Counted from the stretch's first letter, positions 1-10,618 are shown. The stretch: 64,000 bases of DNA from Methanosarcina barkeri MS (GCF_000970025.1 NZ_CP009528.1:2343168-2407167); one strand, 5' to 3'. The notes: generated by a model from the letters alone, not told the origin. Numbers and translations: made by a program.

Positions 1-287
1 AAATCAAACTCCTGGCCTTCATTCAAGTAGTTCCCGTATTTGAAATCCACTCCGTGGCCATGATAAATCTCTGCGTCTGTAAGCTTCTTCAATTCCAGGG
101 AACCGATTACGTAGTCTTCATTTCTGTGGGTTTCAAAAATATATTTTATGTTCATACCCTCTCTTCTGGCAAGTTCGACATAGACCTGACAGTCTCTTCG
201 AGGATCGATAACTATGGCTTCATTTTCCGAACCAATGAAATAGGAAAGATGAGCCAGACCTTCAGATTTAATGCGTTCAAATATCAA
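1..287 (-). CDS. MBL-fold metallo-hydrolase (rhodanese-linked type), partial
   Basis: N-terminal part of a minus-strand gene that leaves the window at position 1. The frame starts at a TTG (287-285) preceded by a G-rich Shine-Dalgarno-like stretch. It reads about 95 residues: an opening LIFERIKSEG segment, then YFIGSENEAIVIDPRRD, as in beta-lactamase-fold hydrolases, and FETHRNEDYVIGS where many relatives have a THxHAD metal motif. The HRNEDYVIG variant is familiar from the MBL/rhodanese (persulfide dioxygenase-like) branch, so I infer that family. The C-terminal half, including any rhodanese domain, is not visible. Confidence 0.7.
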   Translation of the reverse strand, partial: MIFERIKSEGLAHLSYFIGSENEAIVIDPRRDCQVYVELARREGMNIKYIFETHRNEDYVIGSLELKKLTDAEIYHGHGVDFKYGNYLNEGQEFD

Positions 288-723
288 GCTAAGCCCCCCT
301 TCGGCTTTATATTATGTTTATGAAATAAGTTTTTGCTTGTTGCAGATTTCTCTTTGCCTAATTATATAACCGCATATTTCATATTTTTTATGAAAAATCC
401 CATACCCAACATTTTATAAAAAATTATCTCGTAATAATTCAGGATGTATCCATAAAGCCTGTAAACATTAACTACAGTACAGTTCCCAATAAGAATCAGA
501 AAACCATTCTAGATGTGCTTTTATGTAGAAAAGAAAAAAGGTATCCTCTTCAAATTCAATGGAGAATTTTCCAACTCGAAAAATTCACAACAATTTAATT
601 ATACAGTTATAAAGTTGAATGCATCGCTTGAGGTTATTTTTCAAACTTAATTAAATTTTTAAATTTTCAGTAAATACATGAAATTTACTTTTACCCATAC
701 AATTGAAGAGGATACGATAAAAT
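288..723. other. AT-rich spacer with probable promoter
   Basis: No convincing gene. A TATA-like stretch at 361-370, read on the minus strand, sits about 75 bp upstream of the metallo-hydrolase start and may be its promoter. The rest is AT-rich with poly-T runs beyond the stop codon of the helicase gene. Confidence 0.4.
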
Positions 724-2916
724 TTATTTTTGCCTGATAATATTTTTGACCCGCCTGTCCCATTCCGTAGACTCGAAAAGCTCCTTCAGTTCAGGAGAAT
801 CATCGATAAAGCAGAAACCCCAGTAAACCGCAGGCATGAACTCCCTTTTCCAGTGATCCTTTTTCTTCTTGTCGAGGAACTGGTAGGTTTCCGAAGACGA
901 GAGGCGGCTTACGAACCCCAGAACCTTTACAAGTTCAGGGATAGTCTTCTGGGTCGAACCGAGTTTCAGGCATTTAAGCCTGAGGCTGTCTATTTTTCGG
1001 AAATCGGGCTCGAAATTCAGAGTTTTTAAGATCCGGTTTTTCTCAGGCATCGAGAGGTGTCCACCGTTATACTTGAGGGAGTTTAGGGCCTGAAGTTTTA
1101 GCAGCCATTCGACTTCCCCGAAAACCTTGGGTTTATGCTGCCTTGAAACATCCCCGAGTCTGCGGTCTTCATAAGCTTCCCGCTTGAGCTTATTTATATT
1201 GCCTGCAAGCTCTGCAAGTTCTTCTGCATCCCTAAGTTCCCTAACCCGAAACCTCAGGGTAGCCCGCATGAGTTCACGCTTTTCCCGCTCAAAAGCTCCT
1301 ATGTCTTTCTCCTCGGTCAGTGCAAGCAGGCGTGAAAAATACTTTGCCCGGATGGATGTTGGAGGAAGCCTTACCGGGATTTCCCGAATCTGAGCCCTTT
1401 TTCTTTTTCCCTTCCCTTTTCTTTGAGGTCCAAATTCTACCTTCTTAATCTCGATCTTTCCTTCCTCGATTGCCCTGGCTGCATCGCCTTCTGAAAAAAG
1501 TTCTTCAAGGCGGATCTCAGGCTGTAGCATCTGCACCTGGTCAACCTTTTCCCCGGAAAAAACACCTTCTCCAAAGCGCTGGTAGAGAGAATCAATACTA
1601 TCCGAAATCTCGAAGATATTGCCCTGTTTCTTTCCTGAGATTGAAGAAAGCCTTGTCACCCTTCCTACCTGCTGTTCAAAGAGCCGCATACTCAGAGTAG
1701 GGCGCAGCAAAATAAGGGCTTCAAGTTCCGGAAAATCAAACCCTTCAATCAGCATACCTACGGTGCATAGAACATAAGGTGGCTTTCCCATTTCCCTGAA
1801 AGCTGCAAGAATGGCATTTTGTTCATTTTTGGGTAGTTCCGAGCTTATAAAAACGGCGTCCTGAAACTCACCTTCAGGGGTATAATTCTCAAAATTTAAA
1901 GGCAGGATAGGCTCAGGGTCCTTTTCGGATTCAGGGATCGAAATTTCCCCATTGAAGACAGAGGAGGTAAGCTTTGCATGGAAAGCGTTAATTTCCTTAT
2001 CATCAGCCCCTACTCCATAGACACGCTTCCTCACAGGAGCGCAAAAGACAAGCGTTTTTGCATGCTTGTGTTTTATCATAGACTCGTACACATCTTTTGC
2101 AAGCTGGGTTCGTCGAATAACCTTTTTCAACTTGTCAGGAGTGCTGCAGTCAAGGAAAAGGTCCTGCTTATCAAGTTCATCAAGCCCTCTTTCAAAATCG
2201 AAGATCTCAAAGATATCCTCCGAACTCTCGGCAATCGTGTACTTAAGGGGGGCAAGTTCGTTGTCCAGGATGCATTCAGGAAGGGTTTTTGCGTAGACTT
2301 CTCTCATATCTCCTGCAATTTCATCCACGAACTTGACATTCCCGACAACCCCCTGGAATGGGGTTGCAGTCATTCCCAGGATTTTTGTCCTTTCCCCCAA
2401 TTCATTGAGAAAATCGTTTCCTCGATTGTTAATGAAATTGTGTATCTCATCCACTATTGCAAGGTCGGTAAGTTCAAGAATCAGGTTCTTGATCTCAGAG
2501 CTCTGTTTTCCAAGTACGGTCTGAAGCGAGGCAAAAAGAACAAAACCCTTATCTTTTTCCTGCCCAAAAACCCTTAAAGTTTCAGCAAGTTCTTTTCGGT
2601 CTACCTTATGCTTGGATGAGAGAAGTGCACTGTTGGGAAAAAGGGGCCGTTTTTTCTTCCTGTCATAATAGGTCTGGCTAAGAAGAGGATTGTTTTTCGA
2701 GACAAGGAAAAGCACGACTTTTCCTTCGTCGTAGTACTTCTTCATTATATGTTTCGAAAGAAAGGTTTTACCCCAGCCTGTAGGAACCTTGATATAGCCT
2801 CTCTGATTGGTTTTAAGATATTTTAGAATATCCTCAAAAATTTTCTTTTTATCTTTTCTCAAGGGCTCAAGCTCGACGGTTTCCATACCGACTGCGGTCT
2901 CATTTGAAATTGTCAT
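724..2916 (-). CDS. SF2 DEAD/DEAH-box helicase (type III restriction Res-like)
   Basis: A 730-residue superfamily 2 helicase/translocase. Visible motifs in order: Walker A VPTGWGKTF near residue 44, the motif II box DEIH near 155, motif III GMTATP near 180, and motif VI QQVGRVTRL near 415. This is the layout of ResIII/SSL2-like helicases that act on duplex nucleic acid using ATP. The last 270 residues form a charged extension with a basic KGKGKRKR stretch near 510 and no domain I recognise. It stands alone between spacers of more than 400 bp, with no nuclease or methylase partner next to it, so a repair or general DNA-processing role is as likely as defence. Confidence 0.85.
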   Translation of the reverse strand: MTISNETAVGMETVELEPLRKDKKKIFEDILKYLKTNQRGYIKVPTGWGKTFLSKHIMKKYYDEGKVVLFLVSKNNPLLSQTYYDRKKKRPLFPNSALLSSKHKVDRKELAETLRVFGQEKDKGFVLFASLQTVLGKQSSEIKNLILELTDLAIVDEIHNFINNRGNDFLNELGERTKILGMTATPFQGVVGNVKFVDEIAGDMREVYAKTLPECILDNELAPLKYTIAESSEDIFEIFDFERGLDELDKQDLFLDCSTPDKLKKVIRRTQLAKDVYESMIKHKHAKTLVFCAPVRKRVYGVGADDKEINAFHAKLTSSVFNGEISIPESEKDPEPILPLNFENYTPEGEFQDAVFISSELPKNEQNAILAAFREMGKPPYVLCTVGMLIEGFDFPELEALILLRPTLSMRLFEQQVGRVTRLSSISGKKQGNIFEISDSIDSLYQRFGEGVFSGEKVDQVQMLQPEIRLEELFSEGDAARAIEEGKIEIKKVEFGPQRKGKGKRKRAQIREIPVRLPPTSIRAKYFSRLLALTEEKDIGAFEREKRELMRATLRFRVRELRDAEELAELAGNINKLKREAYEDRRLGDVSRQHKPKVFGEVEWLLKLQALNSLKYNGGHLSMPEKNRILKTLNFEPDFRKIDSLRLKCLKLGSTQKTIPELVKVLGFVSRLSSSETYQFLDKKKKDHWKREFMPAVYWGFCFIDDSPELKELFESTEWDRRVKNIIRQK

Positions 2917-3377
2917 CAGTTACGCTGTCCTTACACTTGTCAATGTAAAAATTTGATATCAAAACCAGAAAGTACCTTACAAAGGATTTCTGGGAAATTG
3001 GTATAATCTATAACAGGAAATTCTGCATGTAATTATAAACTCAATAAGAAGTAACTCCCCATAACTTACAAATAACTAGTAAAAATTCCATTTAGTAAAA
3101 ATTTCATTCCAAAATGCTTAGATCGGGATATTTTCGTCCAGAAACGGAGAAGAACAAACCTAGAACTACTTTTATTTAAAAGGACTCCTCTTTCAATAAT
3201 AAGAATTACATCAATATATATGTTATGCTAAAAAGCCAGAAGAAACAGGCAAACAGGGAATTTTTGCTTCCTCTGGCAGTTTCCGAAAACTTTTTTTGAG
3301 AAGTGTTCAGAAAATTACAATATGTTCATTTTTTGGAAAAGTTCTTAATATATTAAGTTCATAAAATATTAATATGT
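2917..3377. other. Intergenic spacer
   Basis: About 460 AT-rich bases between thrS and the helicase, both on the minus strand. It must hold the helicase promoter and the thrS 3' end; poly-T rich on the minus strand near 3290-3350. I see no gene here. Confidence 0.4.
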
Positions 3378-5285
3378 TTAAACGAACTTTGGTCTTCCAG
3401 AAAGGTATTTTGAGAGGGGCAGTTTCCTATACGGTTTTCCTGCAATTTCGCCTTTAATTCTGTCGTTAAGCTCTTCCGGAGTAATTTGAACTTTTTTAGG
3501 CTTGTTCTGTTCGGATTCGGCCCGAATGGTTACATTAATGGTGCCGTTCTCGATTTCTTTATCTCCAATGACAACCACGTAAGGAACCCATTCCCTGCCT
3601 GCTTCCCTCACTTTCTTTCCTATTGACAGGTCACGGTCGTCAATATCAACCCTGCAGTCTAGCTTCTGTGAAACCTCTTCGGCAAAAGCGACGTGTTTTT
3701 CTGAGATTGGCACAATCCTGACCTGGGTAGGAGAAAGCCATACTGGCAGCATAGGAACCTTTCCTTCTTCGGTTTCCATTGCAGCTTTTTCGAGAAGAGC
3801 ATAAATGCAGCGTTCGATTGCCCCGCTTGGAGAGCAGTGAAGCACGGTAGGCCTTTCCAGTTTGCCGTCAGCATTTACGTAAGAAATATCATACCTTTCG
3901 GCATTTTCGACATCAATCTGGACCGTGGAAAGTGCACTTGCCTTCGCAAGAGCGTCTACGAAATTAAACTCGAACTTGAGCACGAAATAGAAGAAACGAG
4001 TATCCCACATCTCAACAAGCACAGGTTTGTCGACGGTCCTTGCCATATTGACCACAAGCTCTTTATTCGACTCGTAAAAGTCCTTGGTAAAGCGGATGGC
4101 TACCTCATAATCCTTAATATGGATTCCTATATTTTCAAGCACATTAATGCAGAGGTCATACTGCTTTTTGAACTGGTCTACAGCCTGGTCCATGTCCTCG
4201 CAAAGGCTGTGCATATCAGGCATGGTAAAAGCCCTGAGTCTTCTCAAGCCCACAAGTTCTCCCCGCTGTTCCTTTCTGAAACTGTAGCGGGTCATTTCGA
4301 TCATCCGAAGAGGCAGGTTCCTGTAGGAAATCGTCATGTCGTGGTTCATAAGGAACTGCCCGAAACAGGCTGCAAAACGCAGGAACATATGCCGCTTGTC
4401 GGACTCAATGGAGTACTGCCTTGCAGGGAACCTGTCCAGATATTTTTTAAGAGTCGGATGGTTCATGTCATACATGATAGGAGTTTCAACTTCCATTGCC
4501 CCGAAATCGGTTGCGACATCAAGCACATAATTTTCAAGAAGGGCTTTTATAAGTCTCCCTTTAGGGTAATATCGCATGTTTCCGGAATCAGAACCTGGTT
4601 CGTAGTCCGCAAGCTCAAGCCTCCGCATAAGCTCAACATGAGGAGGAGCACGTTCAACAGCTCTGCTCTTGGAAATTTCGTAGTTTACAAACTGCTGGAG
4701 TTTGGGGTAAGGCGTAAGGTCGAAATTTTCGATTTCGTGAAGTTCTCCATCAGGGGTAAGGATACGCCAGTAAGACTTTGCCGTACCTTCGGCTTTGAGG
4801 GCTTCGGAAACAACCTCTTCTTTTTCTCCACCTGCCTCGACTTTGCCTGCTGCTTTTTGAGTTCCTTCGGGGCGTATGCTCCTGGAGAGTTCGGAAAGTG
4901 GGTGCCCTTTACAGCTGATACTAAAAGCCTTATACCACCCGAAAGGAGCGCGTTTGACCTCATATTTACCTGAGAGTGCAGTCTCTATCCCTTTCAGTAC
5001 CTTTACTGCAACTTTCGGAGAAGAAAGATCAGAACTTAAGTGAGCGTAAGGATAGAGCATTATACGGTTGGTTTTGACCTGAGTAGCTACCTTTTCAATT
5101 TCGGAAGCCGTCTTTTCTATAGTGTCTTCAGGATTTGCCTCATCTACACTTTCAACAGCCATAAAAGCGGTAAGTGCTTCCTCAAGCCTGCCGGACTTTA
5201 AGGATTCTTCAATTTTTTCAGCAACTGGAGTTTGTTTTTTGGTTTCGTATTCAATATAATCAGAGTGAATGAGCAATAATTGCAT
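3378..5285 (-). CDS. thrS: Threonyl-tRNA synthetase, archaeal type
   Basis: 635 residues, full length for the archaeal enzyme that charges tRNA-Thr with threonine. The first ~140 residues ([14 protein letters not shown]...) are the archaeal editing domain related to D-aminoacyl-tRNA deacylases, which removes mischarged serine. The class II catalytic core follows, including the motif-2 region around [19 protein letters not shown], and the C-terminal anticodon-binding domain begins near [16 protein letters not shown]. The ATG at 5285 has a GGTGAT ribosome-binding site five bases upstream. The gene appears monocistronic. Long antisense frames over it are shadows. Confidence 0.97.
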   Translation of the reverse strand: MQLLLIHSDYIEYETKKQTPVAEKIEESLKSGRLEEALTAFMAVESVDEANPEDTIEKTASEIEKVATQVKTNRIMLYPYAHLSSDLSSPKVAVKVLKGIETALSGKYEVKRAPFGWYKAFSISCKGHPLSELSRSIRPEGTQKAAGKVEAGGEKEEVVSEALKAEGTAKSYWRILTPDGELHEIENFDLTPYPKLQQFVNYEISKSRAVERAPPHVELMRRLELADYEPGSDSGNMRYYPKGRLIKALLENYVLDVATDFGAMEVETPIMYDMNHPTLKKYLDRFPARQYSIESDKRHMFLRFAACFGQFLMNHDMTISYRNLPLRMIEMTRYSFRKEQRGELVGLRRLRAFTMPDMHSLCEDMDQAVDQFKKQYDLCINVLENIGIHIKDYEVAIRFTKDFYESNKELVVNMARTVDKPVLVEMWDTRFFYFVLKFEFNFVDALAKASALSTVQIDVENAERYDISYVNADGKLERPTVLHCSPSGAIERCIYALLEKAAMETEEGKVPMLPVWLSPTQVRIVPISEKHVAFAEEVSQKLDCRVDIDDRDLSIGKKVREAGREWVPYVVVIGDKEIENGTINVTIRAESEQNKPKKVQITPEELNDRIKGEIAGKPYRKLPLSKYLSGRPKFV

Positions 5286-5622
5286 TCTATCACCTAGTGC
5301 TCCTATGAGGAATTCTGTAGTGCTTCTTTATGGGATTTTGTTCCGAATTATTTTCGGCCTGTAATTTATCCCGAATTATTTTCGGTCTGTAATTCTGTCC
5401 CTAAGTAGTTTCGGTTGAATCAAACAATTGATTCATATAAGACTGACTGAGGTCTGTACCGTCAGTAGATCTTGATTTAAAGGGGTAACGAAGAATATAT
5501 GACAGTCCTAATATCCTTCAACAATATAAAATAATCCCTTTCGATTGATATTTTTGGGCATATCCTGGAAAACTCCATGATCTCCTATGTTTTTCGGTAC
5601 ATTTTCTGAGTTTAACTCAAAA
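5286..5622. other. thrS leader region with repeated mini-hairpins
   Basis: This stretch lies upstream of thrS and downstream of the AI-2E gene. It contains two identical 15-bp inverted repeats, 5343-5357 and 5371-5385 (CCGAA, five-base loop, TTCGG), in a 28-bp direct repeat, with a degraded third copy to about 5414. No gene is seen. The hairpins could lie in the thrS 5' untranslated region, but no known archaeal leader class is recognised. Confidence 0.45.
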
Positions 5623-6729
5623 TTACTTTTCCGAGCCAGCTTTATTGGGATGTCCCATTTTCTTGAGGTCTGCGCAGGTCTCGGCAAGTTCCGGATGGGT
5701 GTGATCTTGATAAACCCTGTAAGCCGCAACCAGAGCCCCGAGAAGAATAGGGGCTGCAAAAAATCCTGCAATCCCTCCGACAAAAGCCCCGCCCAAGAAG
5801 GCAAGCATAAGCAGCATCGGGTGAATCTTGGACTGCAGGCTGGTCAGATAGGGCCTGAGAATCAGCTCTGGAGGGCCGTAGATAATGATTGAGGATACTA
5901 TAAAGAAAGTAGCTGCGCTTTTAAACCCTAACTCAAAGTACCGCAGTAAAGCTAGAGGCAATAGCACCATGTAACCGGCAAAAAGAGGAATTATCGAAGC
6001 TATGAAGATGAGGGTCGCCAGGGCAAGCACATGGGTAAATCCAAAAGCGTAGAAAACAATAACTGAGGTTACGCTTACTATTAGAGCAGAGTATGCATTG
6101 CCTATGAAAACTCCTTTAAGGATTATATCAAGATGATGCGCGTAACGGTTTACAACTTCTTTGTACTCTTTTGGGATCACACCAAGAAATGCGCAGTAAA
6201 GCCGATCCCCATCAGCGAGTATAAAATAGCAGAAAATGATCGAGATTACAAAATTAATGAAAAATAGACCGATACTCTGGGCATATGAAAGAAATCCTAT
6301 ACTGCCTACTGCAGGGAGCAGCGAGGTAAAGAGGTCCCATATGGCAGAATTAATACTTTCTATGATTCTATCCGGAATGTTCAGAGAGTTTATGATATTT
6401 AGAATTGATGCCGCAACTGCCGTCTTATGTCCAATAATCCAGGAGACCTGGTTAAGGATCTCAACAATACCTGCCCCGACAATAAACACTATAGGGATGA
6501 ATATGCACAAACTGGCAACGAGTGCTCCTATTTTTCTGTGCTTTTTGAATTTTACCCGGATAGGCCTGGCAATGTAAGCAAAGACTATGCCAAGCACGAT
6601 TCCATCTGCGAGGGGCAGCAGAATTAGAAATGCAAAGTACAGAAGCAGCGCTACAGCCAGTGCTGCTCCAATTTTCCATCGGTTGGCTATGATCTGACTT
6701 ACGCCGTCAGGGCTTTGGCTTAGTCTCAT
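5623..6729 (-). CDS. AI-2E family transporter (UPF0118)
   Basis: 368 residues with about eight hydrophobic segments (first at about 19-45) and the conserved C-terminal core of this family (ASIIPLFAGYMVLLPLAL followed by PPELILRPYLTS and a Gly-rich last helix pair). Family members export small molecules or ions; some bacterial ones move autoinducer-2 or Na+/H+, and the archaeal substrate is unknown. A paralogue lies at 34809-35852. The C-terminus is a charged cytoplasmic tail ending in KAGSEK. Confidence 0.88.
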   Translation of the reverse strand: MRLSQSPDGVSQIIANRWKIGAALAVALLLYFAFLILLPLADGIVLGIVFAYIARPIRVKFKKHRKIGALVASLCIFIPIVFIVGAGIVEILNQVSWIIGHKTAVAASILNIINSLNIPDRIIESINSAIWDLFTSLLPAVGSIGFLSYAQSIGLFFINFVISIIFCYFILADGDRLYCAFLGVIPKEYKEVVNRYAHHLDIILKGVFIGNAYSALIVSVTSVIVFYAFGFTHVLALATLIFIASIIPLFAGYMVLLPLALLRYFELGFKSAATFFIVSSIIIYGPPELILRPYLTSLQSKIHPMLLMLAFLGGAFVGGIAGFFAAPILLGALVAAYRVYQDHTHPELAETCADLKKMGHPNKAGSEK

Positions 6730-6779
6730 TTTTCAGTTCCGTTTGAATAGATAAATTATAGAGGTTCAAATCAAGTATA

Positions 6780-6947
6780 CAGATCGAAACAAGGTATATA
6801 GGTTTAATCAGTACAGGTCGAAACAAGGTATATGGATTTAATCAGTACAGGTCGAAACAAGGTATATAGGTTTAATCAGTACAGATCGAAATAAGGTATA
6901 TGGATTTAATCAGTATACAGGTCGAAATAAGGTATACAGGTTTAAAT
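6780..6947. repeat. 34-bp tandem repeat, five copies
   Basis: Five direct copies of a unit with core GTCGAAACAAGGTATA and TTTAATCAGTACAG, beginning near 6780, 6814, 6848, 6882 and 6918. The last unit carries a 2-bp insertion. It lies immediately upstream of the AI-2E gene, so it overlaps where a promoter or leader would be. There are no unique spacers, hence not CRISPR. Confidence 0.85.
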
Positions 6948-7069
6948 CAATTTATGGAAGAAAATGGTGAATTGCAAGTTCCAAACTTTATTAGAAAGTG
7001 TTATATCTAAATATATTTAGAAACTATTTAAAAATATCACAGAGATGTGAAATTTGGATTTCTGGCAGA

Positions 7070-9376
7070 TCACACCTTTAACTTTTGATCCAGGTCAGGT
7101 ACGAGCTTATCAAAGTATCGAGTTACCACACAGGACTCTGTACATTTTCCGCATCTGATGCAGGCTTCGCTTACATGCGGCATTTTCCCTTCGAGAGAAG
7201 CCGCCCCTACAGGACAGGCTTTTACACAGATCCCACAGCCAGTACAGCGAGAAAGCCTTGTAAACTGCTTTGCAGCCTCCTTAAAAAGTGAAACTGCTTT
7301 TTCCTTTGTTTCCGAACTTGCAAGCAGATTCCCGTTCGAAAAAAACTTTACAGTTCCGGTCCCGGTTTTAACCAGCAACATCCCCAGGTCTTCCGCATAA
7401 ATCGTGTTTCCGAGAACATTGATGAAGCTTGCAGCTTCTTTTTCCCTGATGCCCTTCACAGCTGCTTCTATTGAATAGCCTCCTGCCCGGCAGGGAGAAA
7501 TTCCTGACACGACTTCAATTTCAAAGTCTTCAGTTTTTTCTCTGGCAAGCACGGAAATCTCTAACTCTTTAGCCAGTTTTAACATCTTGGGAGGCAGTTC
7601 TTTCCAGCGCCAGAACCCATGCTCTACGAATTTTTCGGACAGCCCTCTGGACTTTGCCCACTCCAGCAGAAAAGCGTTCCACTTTGCATACATTTCAGGG
7701 TGCAGGTCTTTTACCCTGGCGTATTCTGCAGCAAGGGCAGACGGGCAAAGCCAGCAGCCTACCCTTTCAAAGCCAAGGTCATAGAGAGGATTGTAGGAGA
7801 GCTGCCTCCAGTGTATGTAAAGCCACACCTCAATCGCCTTCCAATCCCTTATAGGAAAGATGTTGAGCTGGGCAGGGACAAAAGGATTTGTCTCACTTGC
7901 TGCAATCCTTGCCCTTGAGAACGATTCGTGCTTACGCTTACCGTCAATTGTAAGATAAGCCACATCACTGTTTCCTTTTCGAGATGAGGCTTCTTTCTGT
8001 GTATCGAAGTTCCCTGCTGATGCAAGCTTGCAGACCTTACAGCACCAGCGAAAATCCTTTGCAGGAGGCCCGAATTTTCCTACCTGCTCCCAGAAAGTGG
8101 AACCTGCATTTGCCTCTATGAGTGAAATTTCCCTTTCCCGGCAAAAATTTCGTACAAACTCGACAGTTTCCGGGAACTCAATCCCTGTGTTCAGGAAGAA
8201 AGCTTTGAGCTCCCTTTGCTTAAGGGACGCCCGCGCCAGGTCAAGCACCACAAGACTGTCTTTCCCGCCGCTGAAGGAGACATAAACAGGCAGGTTTTTA
8301 TATTCTTTCCTGGAAATAATCCCGCGAATAGTATTGATTGCATTCTTCCCAAGCACCTGGAGATGTTTTTTGTTTGCCTCTATGCATGCCGCAAGATCCA
8401 GAGTCTCAGGACGAAGTAACGCTTCACTGCTATCAATCTTCCTGATCCTGAGAACTTTTGTTCCGGTTCCGGTTGAAGATTCCACTTTTGTCCTGGCTCC
8501 GCTTGAAGACTCCAATTCAGTCCGGTTCTCGGGCTCAGGCAGGTTTTTCAGGCCCGAAAAATCCGCGCCGTCAACTAAAGAAACTCCATAGCCTGTCAGA
8601 CTGCCTGCAGTAACAAGGACAAAGTCTCCTGCTTTTATATTGCTGTCGAAAGCTTCAACAGATTCTGCTGTGACATTTTTTCCGTTAAGGTGCCGTTTTG
8701 TTTTCTTAAGCTCGACTTTCCTGCTTTTAGCATGTTTCAGGAGAATTTTTGCGCCCTGGAGAGAGGGTTCAAAACTGTAATCCATTTTAGAGAGCTCAAA
8801 CCGGAGAATTCCGAAAATAAAGCCATTTACGAGCACTTCATCAGTTTTGTCTTCTCCTGGGATTTTGTTTAGAAGAATTAGCTTATCTCCAAGAGGATTG
8901 CAACCAAAAGCTGAGTGAAGCTGCCTGTCTATGATTTCTTGCTCGTAAGGAGAGCAAAAACGAACATCTGCAGGCTGAGAGAGTTGAAGGACTTCCCCTT
9001 TGCTGCCGCATATTCCACATTTTTCTCCTATAAGAGGCAAGTTACATTTTTCGCACCAGAAAATTTTATTGTCTTCATACTCAAAACGCTGGACGTTCTT
9101 TTTCTTCGCAGGGACCAAGTCCTGACTTCCTTTATAGCCAGCGCTTTTGCCGGAAGTGTGTTTTCCCTCAGAAGGCTTTCCTTTAAAACCTGGAGATTTG
9201 TTTTTTACCCTGCTTTGCCGTGTCCGAGAGTTTTTTCTATCTGAAGTTCTGGAAGCTTTATTATCCAAGGTTCGGGAAGTTTTATTATCCGAATTCCGGG
9301 CTTTCTTTGTGCCCTGATAACTTTTATCTGTTTTCTGTGAGCCCGAAACCTGGAGTTTTTCTTTTTTCTGCTGCAT
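7070..9376 (-). CDS. PAPS-reductase-family protein with zinc ribbon, PUA-like and ferredoxin domains
   Basis: 768 residues. A basic low-complexity N-terminus (1-90) leads to a zinc ribbon (WCEKC...CGICG, ~105-125), a PUA-like segment (~210-270), an ATP-pyrophosphatase/PAPS-reductase domain with the PP-loop SGGKDS near 368 and cysteine motifs RWCCKVCK and GCWLC, and two C-terminal 4Fe-4S clusters (CTGCGICVKACP and CIRCGKCTESC, ~710-750). Methanogens carry this architecture although they do not respire sulfate. Assimilatory sulfur chemistry or RNA thiolation are reasonable inferences, not proven. The zinc ribbon and PUA fold favour an RNA substrate. Confidence 0.85.
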   Translation of the reverse strand: MQQKKEKLQVSGSQKTDKSYQGTKKARNSDNKTSRTLDNKASRTSDRKNSRTRQSRVKNKSPGFKGKPSEGKHTSGKSAGYKGSQDLVPAKKKNVQRFEYEDNKIFWCEKCNLPLIGEKCGICGSKGEVLQLSQPADVRFCSPYEQEIIDRQLHSAFGCNPLGDKLILLNKIPGEDKTDEVLVNGFIFGILRFELSKMDYSFEPSLQGAKILLKHAKSRKVELKKTKRHLNGKNVTAESVEAFDSNIKAGDFVLVTAGSLTGYGVSLVDGADFSGLKNLPEPENRTELESSSGARTKVESSTGTGTKVLRIRKIDSSEALLRPETLDLAACIEANKKHLQVLGKNAINTIRGIISRKEYKNLPVYVSFSGGKDSLVVLDLARASLKQRELKAFFLNTGIEFPETVEFVRNFCREREISLIEANAGSTFWEQVGKFGPPAKDFRWCCKVCKLASAGNFDTQKEASSRKGNSDVAYLTIDGKRKHESFSRARIAASETNPFVPAQLNIFPIRDWKAIEVWLYIHWRQLSYNPLYDLGFERVGCWLCPSALAAEYARVKDLHPEMYAKWNAFLLEWAKSRGLSEKFVEHGFWRWKELPPKMLKLAKELEISVLAREKTEDFEIEVVSGISPCRAGGYSIEAAVKGIREKEAASFINVLGNTIYAEDLGMLLVKTGTGTVKFFSNGNLLASSETKEKAVSLFKEAAKQFTRLSRCTGCGICVKACPVGAASLEGKMPHVSEACIRCGKCTESCVVTRYFDKLVPDLDQKLKV

Positions 9377-9499
9377 GAAAATCCTGGTTAGTAGTTTGAA
9401 GAAATCATTAAATATTTGATCTTTCAGTTTTATGGTTCAGTCGCACGATGAATGTATTTATCAATATTTAGCGTTATTCCTTGATACATGAAGGGTGAT

Positions 9500-9658
9500 A
9501 TGATGGAATCATACGCTACTTCTCAAGATTTGACTTTAAATTGTTGGGCGAGATCATTAAAGAGATTAAATACGTTTTATCCCACAATTATTTTGCTTTT
9601 CCAATTTTTTTATTCCAATTATATATTGAGTCTATCCCAAAAGCCACTTTACTCTTAA
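9500..9658 (+). CDS. Small hypothetical ORF, possibly a transposase remnant
   Basis: A 52-residue frame starting ATG-ATG just after AGGGTGAT, which could act as a ribosome-binding site. It reads MMESYATSQDLTLNCWARSLK, then turns hydrophobic and ends in LSQKPLYS. It has the look of the N-terminus of a larger protein cut short, perhaps a transposase, but I do not recognise it. Confidence 0.3.
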   Translation: MMESYATSQDLTLNCWARSLKRLNTFYPTIILLFQFFYSNYILSLSQKPLYS

Positions 9659-10159
9659 TCGTTGGGAATTCTCAGAATTGTTTTCATGATCTTGATCTTG
9701 ATCTTGATTGATTATTCGAAATACGATGCCCAAGAAGCAAATTTCAAGTTTTGGGATGAACTCATTGTATATAATTGACCCACTATCTTACTCCAACTTA
9801 TAACTTGTTTCATTTTACATGATTATTCCATAATACAAAATGGAATTAAAACTTGCTCAATATTTAACTTTTTGCGCCGATTGCTATTGTATCGTGTATT
9901 GAACTTTCAAATGGCTTTGAATTTACGAAATTATTTCAGGATACAACAGTTGATGACCGGATAATAATAATTAGTGGAATACTGGTAATTAAGGGAAAAA
10001 CGACGGGATATTCCGTAAAAACAATTATTCTCACGTACTACTCCTGCTTCAGTACTTAATCCATATAGGACTTACGCAGTTGAACTGGAAAATCAACATC
10101 ATTGGACTATTAACTATCTAAAATTGGACTTTAATCCTCAGTCTTTGCCGCAATTGATT
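9659..10159. other. Spacer with a possible IS or MITE end
   Basis: No gene seen. At 10066-10092 there is a GGACTTACGCAGTTGAACTG motif that recurs in diverged form at 43900-43928, suggesting a shared transposable-element end. The triplet CTTGAT is repeated near 9690-9708. Confidence 0.35.
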
Positions 10160-10618
10160 TTATTCCTCACGTGTGTAAATTTTACCATATGTATCATTAA
10201 GATACTCTCCTACTTTTGTATCCACTAATTCAAGTGCTTGATAATCTTTCTCTGTGATATTATCAGGATATCTACTCCATATATCTGCCATAGATTGTTT
10301 CATAGATTGCTTTTCTTGATCAGAAGCGCTGCAATTGTCAATATACTGAAATAGGGTTTTCTGCTCTTCTTTACCTGCAATAAGCAAATACCAGTAAGGT
10401 CTATTTTCTGTGATTAGATCTGCGGAAACCGCCGGTTCTTGTTCTTCAACCAATTCAGCTTCTGACCCATCTATGTCCTCAGCTTTTGACCCATTCATGT
10501 CCTGTTTTACTTTTTCAAAACTCAAGACTGACACAAAAATCAAACTTAAAATTAGTAATGCTATGAGTAACATGTTAGTTTTTAACTTTTGCTTACCTTT
10601 CATTCTTCCAATCACCAA
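10160..10618 (-). CDS. Hypothetical membrane-anchored protein
   Basis: 152 residues. A basic N-terminus (MVIGRMKGKQKLK) and one hydrophobic segment (~15-33) indicate a signal anchor or signal peptide. The remainder is acidic, hydrophilic and probably extracytoplasmic, ending in a helical segment with conserved-looking SMADIWSRYPDNITEKDYQALE. No family recognised. It is isolated, with spacers of 0.8 kb and 1.2 kb on either side. Confidence 0.65.
   Translation of the reverse strand: MVIGRMKGKQKLKTNMLLIALLILSLIFVSVLSFEKVKQDMNGSKAEDIDGSEAELVEEQEPAVSADLITENRPYWYLLIAGKEEQKTLFQYIDNCSASDQEKQSMKQSMADIWSRYPDNITEKDYQALELVDTKVGEYLNDTYGKIYTREE

Noticed and set aside
3837..4973. 378-codon plus-strand ORF
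   Set aside because: It lies wholly antisense to thrS, whose product is certain. No ribosome-binding site and no protein-like motif; a codon-bias shadow.
5508..5804. 98-codon minus-strand ORF
   Set aside because: Overlaps the 3' end of the AI-2E gene in another frame with no supporting signals.
6780..6947. Possible CRISPR array
   Set aside because: The 34-bp units are contiguous with no unique spacers and there are no cas genes; it is a tandem repeat. The same holds for the other arrays in the window.
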